Below, one piece after another: positions 60,568-64,000 of a stretch of DNA of 64,000 bases. Under the pieces are notes generated by a model. It saw only the letters and a list, made by a program, of their open reading frames with translations. It made no database searches and was not told where the DNA came from. The first letter of the stretch is position 1. The number at the start of each line of letters is the position of its first letter. This DNA is from Athalassotoga sp964433875 (GTDB lineage: Bacteria > Thermotogota > Thermotogae > Mesoaciditogales > Mesoaciditogaceae). Position numbers and translations under genes: made by a program. The stretch lies in NCBI GenBank assembly GCA_964433875.1, contig CAYSSO010000001.1, forward strand, positions 62,001 to 126,000, in the 5' to 3' direction.

Positions 60568-60578
60568 TTTTATTCCTC

Positions 60579-61832
60579 CTATTTACCGAGATATTTGTCC
60601 TGGACAATTTGAGATTGTTGCTGGGCCCAATCAAGAGCCTGCTGTGGCGTCATCGTGAAATGCACGGCATTTTCAACGGCCGTTCTTATGTTGTCTATAA
60701 CACTCGGCCACCAAGGAAGATTTTCAGAGTAAGAAATCCCATTTGCGAGGCCCTCTACTATGGCAGAAGGATTGTAAGATGTACCCTGAGCAAACAAATT
60801 CCATTGATCGAGATTGACTACCGTCTTGTTAAGAGGAGAATAATTCGTGTTCATTGCCCAGTAGATCTGGACTGCCGGCGTAAGAAGAAACTTAACGTAT
60901 TCCCATGCCGCCTCTTGCTGTGCCTTGGTTGCCGTGTTGAAGATCACAAGTGTTTGTCCCCTGAAGAGTGGCGCTTTTTGATCGCTTGTCCCAACGGGGA
61001 AAGATGCCATCTCTATTCCGTCTTTTTGACCCGCTATATCCGAAAGATCGAATGGCAAATCGGCGCCCTCTCCTATGAGCATGGCAACAGATGATGTTGT
61101 AAGTTCGTTGTCAAAATAATCGAATTTCGCGTACGCGTAGCCTTCCTTGACGAGATTAACAAGGAAGGTAAGAGCGGCAACATTTTGCGGTGAATTTATT
61201 ATTAGAGATCCTTCAGGAGTTATGTATTTTCCACCGCCAAATTGTCTGGCCACGGCCGTCAAAACGCCGTAGGTCGTTCTAAATCCAAGTCCGTATCTGA
61301 CCGTTTTACCATCCTTTACAATGGTTAAGAGTTTCGCATCCTGAGCCAGTTCTTCCATCGTTTTGGGAGGCGTTATCCCGGCCTGGGCTAACATCATTGG
61401 CCTGTAATAGAGAACATAAACGCTTTGGTTGAAAGGAAGTGTGTAAACTCTACCATTTATCTTGCTCATATTTATGATAGACGGATAGAGTTGAGACGCA
61501 ACTTCTGTAAAATCTGAGAAAGAATCCATCGGTGTGACGACACCTTGGGCGACAAGAGCGGCTGCCCATGCGGGATATACTTGAGCGATGGTTGGAAGTG
61601 TTTTTGCCTGAGCCGCGGCGAGAATTTTTGAATCGAGTTGATCTCCGTTACCGACAAAGACGAGTTTTACCTCGATGTTTGGATGTTCTTTGTTGAAGAT
61701 ATTCGTGATTGTCTGAAGAGTTGTTCCGAGTTTGGCTTCCATCGCTTCCCAGAAGACGACCTCGGTTTTTGCAAGAGAGACGGAAGCAAATCCCAAAACG
61801 GCAATAATAAGGAACACAATAACCCTTTTCAT
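60579..61832 (-). CDS. Sugar ABC transporter substrate-binding protein (family 1), copy 1
   Basis: 417 residues: signal peptide ('VIVFLIIAVLGFASVSLAK') and the same fold as copy 2: 'VVFWEAMEAKLGTTLQTITN', 'TVRYGLGFRTTYGVL', 'HFTMTPQQALDWAQQQ'. Differences concentrate in the middle domains, including the sites that usually line the sugar cleft, so the two may bind different sugars. It is the first transporter gene; GAGGAGG precedes the ATG, and a hairpin overlapping the end of the upstream LOG-like gene separates the units. Confidence 0.93.
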   Translation of the reverse strand: MKRVIVFLIIAVLGFASVSLAKTEVVFWEAMEAKLGTTLQTITNIFNKEHPNIEVKLVFVGNGDQLDSKILAAAQAKTLPTIAQVYPAWAAALVAQGVVTPMDSFSDFTEVASQLYPSIINMSKINGRVYTLPFNQSVYVLYYRPMMLAQAGITPPKTMEELAQDAKLLTIVKDGKTVRYGLGFRTTYGVLTAVARQFGGGKYITPEGSLIINSPQNVAALTFLVNLVKEGYAYAKFDYFDNELTTSSVAMLIGEGADLPFDLSDIAGQKDGIEMASFPVGTSDQKAPLFRGQTLVIFNTATKAQQEAAWEYVKFLLTPAVQIYWAMNTNYSPLNKTVVNLDQWNLFAQGTSYNPSAIVEGLANGISYSENLPWWPSVIDNIRTAVENAVHFTMTPQQALDWAQQQSQIVQDKYLGK

Positions 61833-61857
61833 GGCCTACCTCCTCTATTTTAAATTA

Positions 61858-61882
61858 GAAAAAGGGCCTTTAAGCCCCTTTC
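61858..61882 (-). terminator. Terminator overlapping the end of the LOG-like gene
   Basis: On the minus strand GGGC-6 bases-GCCC, extended by A-T and G-U pairs, then a run of five T. The stop codon of the LOG-like gene lies in the hairpin loop. Confidence 0.7.
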
Positions 61883-62388
61883 AAATTTTCTAACAATTCC
61901 ATCGCATCATCAACTGTCCATGCGTGTTTTAACTCAACGAGTTTTCTTTCGTCCAAATATTTTCCTTCTACCAAAACTCCACTTATTCGTTCGGTCCATC
62001 CTCCAGTTCCCCTTAGCAAAATTATGGGAATTCCCATCAAATAAGCGGCAAAGATCTCAAGCCCCGTTCCAGCCTTTCCGCCAACGCTTATAACCGCATC
62101 GACGTTGTACATCATCAGTACGGATCTCATCGAAGAATCTATGCCGGTTTTTAACTCGTAAGAAAGGTGAGAATTTCCATTTTCTTTTCCCGGAACGATG
62201 CCTATGACAGTTCCGCCGTTTTCTTTAGCGCCTTTCGAGACGAGATCCATTATTCCATCAGTCCCTCCGGTAATAAGCACATGATTTCTCAATGCAATCT
62301 TTTTTCCAAGATCTTCACATATCTGTGTGAGGTATTTGACGGGTGGTTCATTTACATTTCCAGAATAACCAATAACGCCTACTCTCAT
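61870..62388 (-). CDS. SLOG/LOG-like nucleotide-binding protein (TIGR00725 type)
   Basis: 172 residues of the Rossmann-like SLOG superfamily. 'RVGVIGYSGNVNEPP' opens it; 'VLITGGTDGIMDLVSKGAKENGG' and 'VISVGGKAGTGLEIFAAYLMG' carry the P-G-G-x-G-T-x-x-E-like site in the altered form 'GGKAGTGLEI'. Relatives include cytokinin-riboside phosphoribohydrolases and nucleotide sensors; the altered active site makes the LOG reaction uncertain. It has its own promoter at 62440-62448 and terminator. Confidence 0.8.
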   Translation of the reverse strand: MRVGVIGYSGNVNEPPVKYLTQICEDLGKKIALRNHVLITGGTDGIMDLVSKGAKENGGTVIGIVPGKENGNSHLSYELKTGIDSSMRSVLMMYNVDAVISVGGKAGTGLEIFAAYLMGIPIILLRGTGGWTERISGVLVEGKYLDERKLVELKHAWTVDDAMELLENLKGA

Positions 62389-62439
62389 AATTATCTTATA
62401 CCTCTATTTCTTTATCGAGATTTTATCTAAACATTAATT

Positions 62440-62448
62440 ATTATACCA
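62440..62448 (-). promoter_or_regulatory. Extended -10 promoter of the LOG-like gene
   Basis: On the minus strand TGG-TATAAT, 52 bases before the ATG. It is divergent from the plus-strand -10 element at 62497-62505. Confidence 0.55.
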
Positions 62449-62496
62449 TTTGTCAGATAAAGATATACCCGGTGTGTATTGAAATGAGCCATGTTA

Positions 62497-62505
62497 TGAT
62501 ATAAT
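62497..62505 (+). promoter_or_regulatory. Extended -10 promoter of the S1-domain gene
   Basis: TGA-TATAAT with a TTGAAA 15 bases upstream (62479-62484); the ATG at 62557 lies 52 bases downstream. Confidence 0.58.
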
Positions 62506-62556
62506 TTAATTATCCAATTTGAAGGGAGGAAACTTCTGGTTTTTCAGAGGATTAGC

Positions 62557-62931
62557 ATGAGTGTTAAGACCGGAGAGATTCTTGAAGGAACAGTTACAGC
62601 CATCAAAAATTTTGGCGTTTTCGTCAAAATTGAAGGCGAAGGAGAGGGGTTAGTTCACGTTTCCAAAATAACGAACGGATATGTAAAGGATCCCGGAGAG
62701 TATTTAAGCGTAGGGCAAAAGGTTAAGGTCAAAGTATTAAACGTCGGCGAAAATGGAAAGATGGATCTTTCGATCAAAGATGCGGGAGAGGTCATAAAAA
62801 AGAAAGATTCATCACAGCCGAAGGAAAAAGAAGATAAACAAAGCGACTTCGAACAAAAAATGTCAAAATTTCTTAAGGAGAGTCAGCAAAAATCAAGCGA
62901 TTTGAAAAGAAGATCTGACAGGTATGGATAA
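62557..62931 (+). CDS. S1 RNA-binding domain protein (YugI/GSP13-like)
   Basis: 124 residues: one N-terminal S1 domain ('GEILEGTVTAIKNFGVFVKI', 'GLVHVSKITNGYVKDP', 'GQKVKVKVLNVGENGKMDLSIKD' at about 52-75) and a charged, Lys/Glu/Ser-rich tail from about residue 80. Small single-S1 proteins associate with ribosomes or mRNA in stress. It has its own promoter, a GAGG six bases before the ATG, and ends 4 bases from the convergent ispE stop. Confidence 0.9.
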   Translation: MSVKTGEILEGTVTAIKNFGVFVKIEGEGEGLVHVSKITNGYVKDPGEYLSVGQKVKVKVLNVGENGKMDLSIKDAGEVIKKKDSSQPKEKEDKQSDFEQKMSKFLKESQQKSSDLKRRSDRYG

Positions 62932-62935
62932 AAAG

Positions 62936-63736
62936 TCATAAAATTAAACGAGGACGGGCCACGAGTTGGACGTCCCCTTTTGATTTATTTTTCAAATTAA
63001 ACCCAAAAAAAGCAGATCCAGACCCAGACATCGAAATGTACTCCATATCCGCAAGAGCGTGCGTTGCCTCTTCTACTATGTGCGGATATTTTTTTTGTGC
63101 TACAAATTCAAACGTATTGTACAAATTGTCCCGGACGAGTTTTTCATCTTTTCGCTTAATTCCTTCGTACAGCATATAAGGATCGCAATTTTTGCCGTTT
63201 AGATTCATCTCATCAACAAGATCGTACATCTCTTTTGTTGAAAAACCTATCTTTGGAATGTAAATCTCCAAATTCAAATCGATGGGATCTAAATTGCGAA
63301 TTAAATCTCCCTTTCCTTCAACGATGGCACAACCTCCATCGACAAAAAAGGGAACATCGCTCCCAATTTTTGTGGCAATTTCCTTTATTTCAGATATTCC
63401 TTCTCTCTCGCACAAATACCATAAAAGGGCGGCCGCATCTGCACTTCCTCCCCCAAGGCCAGATGGAGAGGGAATGTGCTTTTCGAGTTTTATCTTCAAC
63501 TTATAACTTTTGCCTGTGAGATTCTCAAATACTTTTAGAGTTTTGTAAAGCGTATTGGATGGGTCCCAATTGAGATCGGAATTGGTCGAAAAGGATAATT
63601 CGTCACTCTCTTCTATTTCTATCAGATCGTAAAGTGATATGTTATGCATTAAAGAACAGATGTCATGAAGACCATCTGTTCTTTTCGAAAGCACGGAAAG
63701 ATTTAAATTTATCTTCGCGTAAGCCTTTATTATCAT
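62936..63736 (-). CDS. ispE: 4-diphosphocytidyl-2-C-methyl-D-erythritol kinase
   Basis: About 266 residues, GHMP kinase fold: 'AYAKINLNLSVLSKR' with the conserved Lys, ATP loop 'PSPSGLGGGSADAAALLW' near 90, 'IGSDVPFFVDGGCAIVEGKG' near 127 and 'YISMSGSGSAFFGF' near 230. It phosphorylates CDP-methylerythritol in the non-mevalonate isoprenoid pathway. The C-terminus after 'GSAFFGF' is shorter than usual. ATG 63736 overlaps the gcvPB stop (ATGA); a GTG lies two codons upstream. Confidence 0.94.
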   Translation of the reverse strand: MIIKAYAKINLNLSVLSKRTDGLHDICSLMHNISLYDLIEIEESDELSFSTNSDLNWDPSNTLYKTLKVFENLTGKSYKLKIKLEKHIPSPSGLGGGSADAAALLWYLCEREGISEIKEIATKIGSDVPFFVDGGCAIVEGKGDLIRNLDPIDLNLEIYIPKIGFSTKEMYDLVDEMNLNGKNCDPYMLYEGIKRKDEKLVRDNLYNTFEFVAQKKYPHIVEEATHALADMEYISMSGSGSAFFGFNLKNKSKGDVQLVARPRLIL

Positions 63737-64000
63737 TTCCACCTTAGGATGAGTTGCTTTGCCGCCCTGACATCATCGAGGCGCCTTACCGGTGTTACAT
63801 GAGGCGCTTCAATAAGCAATTTTGGATTTTCTTTGGCCTCTTTTGCTATCTTGTCTATGACTTCAACGAATTGATCAAGAGTTTTCTTTGACTCAGTCTC
63901 GGTTGGTTCTATCATCAGATCTTCGTGGACTATGAGCGGGAAATAAACTGTCGGTGGATGAACACCGTAATCGAGCATCCTCTTGACAAAATCAAGGGCC
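63733..64000 (-). CDS. gcvPB: Glycine dehydrogenase (decarboxylating) subunit 2, C-terminal end
   Basis: The frame is open to the right edge, so only about the last 89 residues are seen. 'ALDFVKRMLDYGVHPPTVYF', 'MIEPTETESKKTLDQF' and 'HVTPVRRLDDVRAAKQL' are the typical C-terminal segments of the split P-protein beta subunit. It belongs to the glycine cleavage system (PLP enzyme, releases CO2 and passes aminomethyl to GcvH). The internal ATG at 63978 is not the true start. ispE overlaps its stop. Confidence 0.95.
   Translation of the reverse strand, partial: ALDFVKRMLDYGVHPPTVYFPLIVHEDLMIEPTETESKKTLDQFVEVIDKIAKEAKENPKLLIEAPHVTPVRRLDDVRAAKQLILRWK

Overview
The window looks like chromosomal DNA of a moderately AT-rich member of the Thermotogota (inference). 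It carries two CUT1-type sugar ABC transporter clusters without their own ATPases, a secreted CBM9-like protein, stand-alone ferritin-like proteins, a split glycine dehydrogenase (gcvPB) and a compact housekeeping block glmU-prs-rplY-pth-mrnC. Genes are tightly packed, many with 4-base stop/start overlaps, and no intergenic stretch reaches 300 bases. I saw no phage, IS element or CRISPR array. No search could be run, so family names rest on motifs read by eye.

Layout. 1-1967 (+): a glycosyltransferase cut by the window edge, a ferritin-like protein and a Nif3-like protein. 1973-15710 (-): one long carbohydrate operon: SIS-domain isomerase/deaminase, BadF-type sugar kinase, LacD-like aldolase, DeoR regulator, Gfo/Idh oxidoreductase, two permeases, solute-binding protein, CBM9-like protein, GH114-like protein (frameshifted near its end), GH36 enzyme and GatZ-like protein. 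Its promoter (TTGATT-17-TATACT) is followed by three TAATCA boxes at exact 10-bp spacing, a good candidate DeoR operator. The gene content suggests uptake and breakdown of an alpha-linked galactosamine/N-acetylgalactosamine glycan through tagatose phosphates. 15827-17288 (-): an ABC exporter. 17407-20365 (+): phosphodiesterase-fold protein, CDF metal transporter, K+ channel. 20367-24923 (-): FapA-like protein, HAD hydrolase, alaS. 24945-30956 (-): four exported proteins of unknown role, including an 1139-residue Ig-repeat protein.

31210-31282 (+): tRNA-Ala(GGC). 31315-39185 (-): nicotinamidase, pncB, pdxS, pdxT, coaX, a B12-binding radical SAM protein, methylmalonyl-CoA epimerase and a biotin-dependent acyl-CoA carboxylase/decarboxylase whose alpha subunit is frameshifted. 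A 49-codon small-subunit gene sits between the alpha and biotin-carrier genes. 39305-43400 (+): rubrerythrin-like protein, ABC exporter, rpiB, HAD phosphatase. 43389-51743 (-): mrnC, pth, rplY, prs, glmU, ruvA, folC, valS. 51824-54520 (-): MFS transporter, threonine aldolase, cold-shock protein. 54683-56004 (+): a Fur-family regulator under a perfect palindromic operator, overlapping a polytopic membrane protein that is probably a metal transporter. 56027-61832 (-): a second CUT1 transporter with tandem binding proteins and enlarged permeases, then a 37-codon gene. 61870-64000: a SLOG/LOG-like protein (-), an S1-domain protein (+), ispE (-) and the 3' end of gcvPB (-).

Points worth following: the galactosamine-type operon and its operator, the two frameshifts, the two short genes at 31727 and 56027, the Ig-repeat surface cluster, and a hairpin between the Shine-Dalgarno sequence and the start codon of valS.
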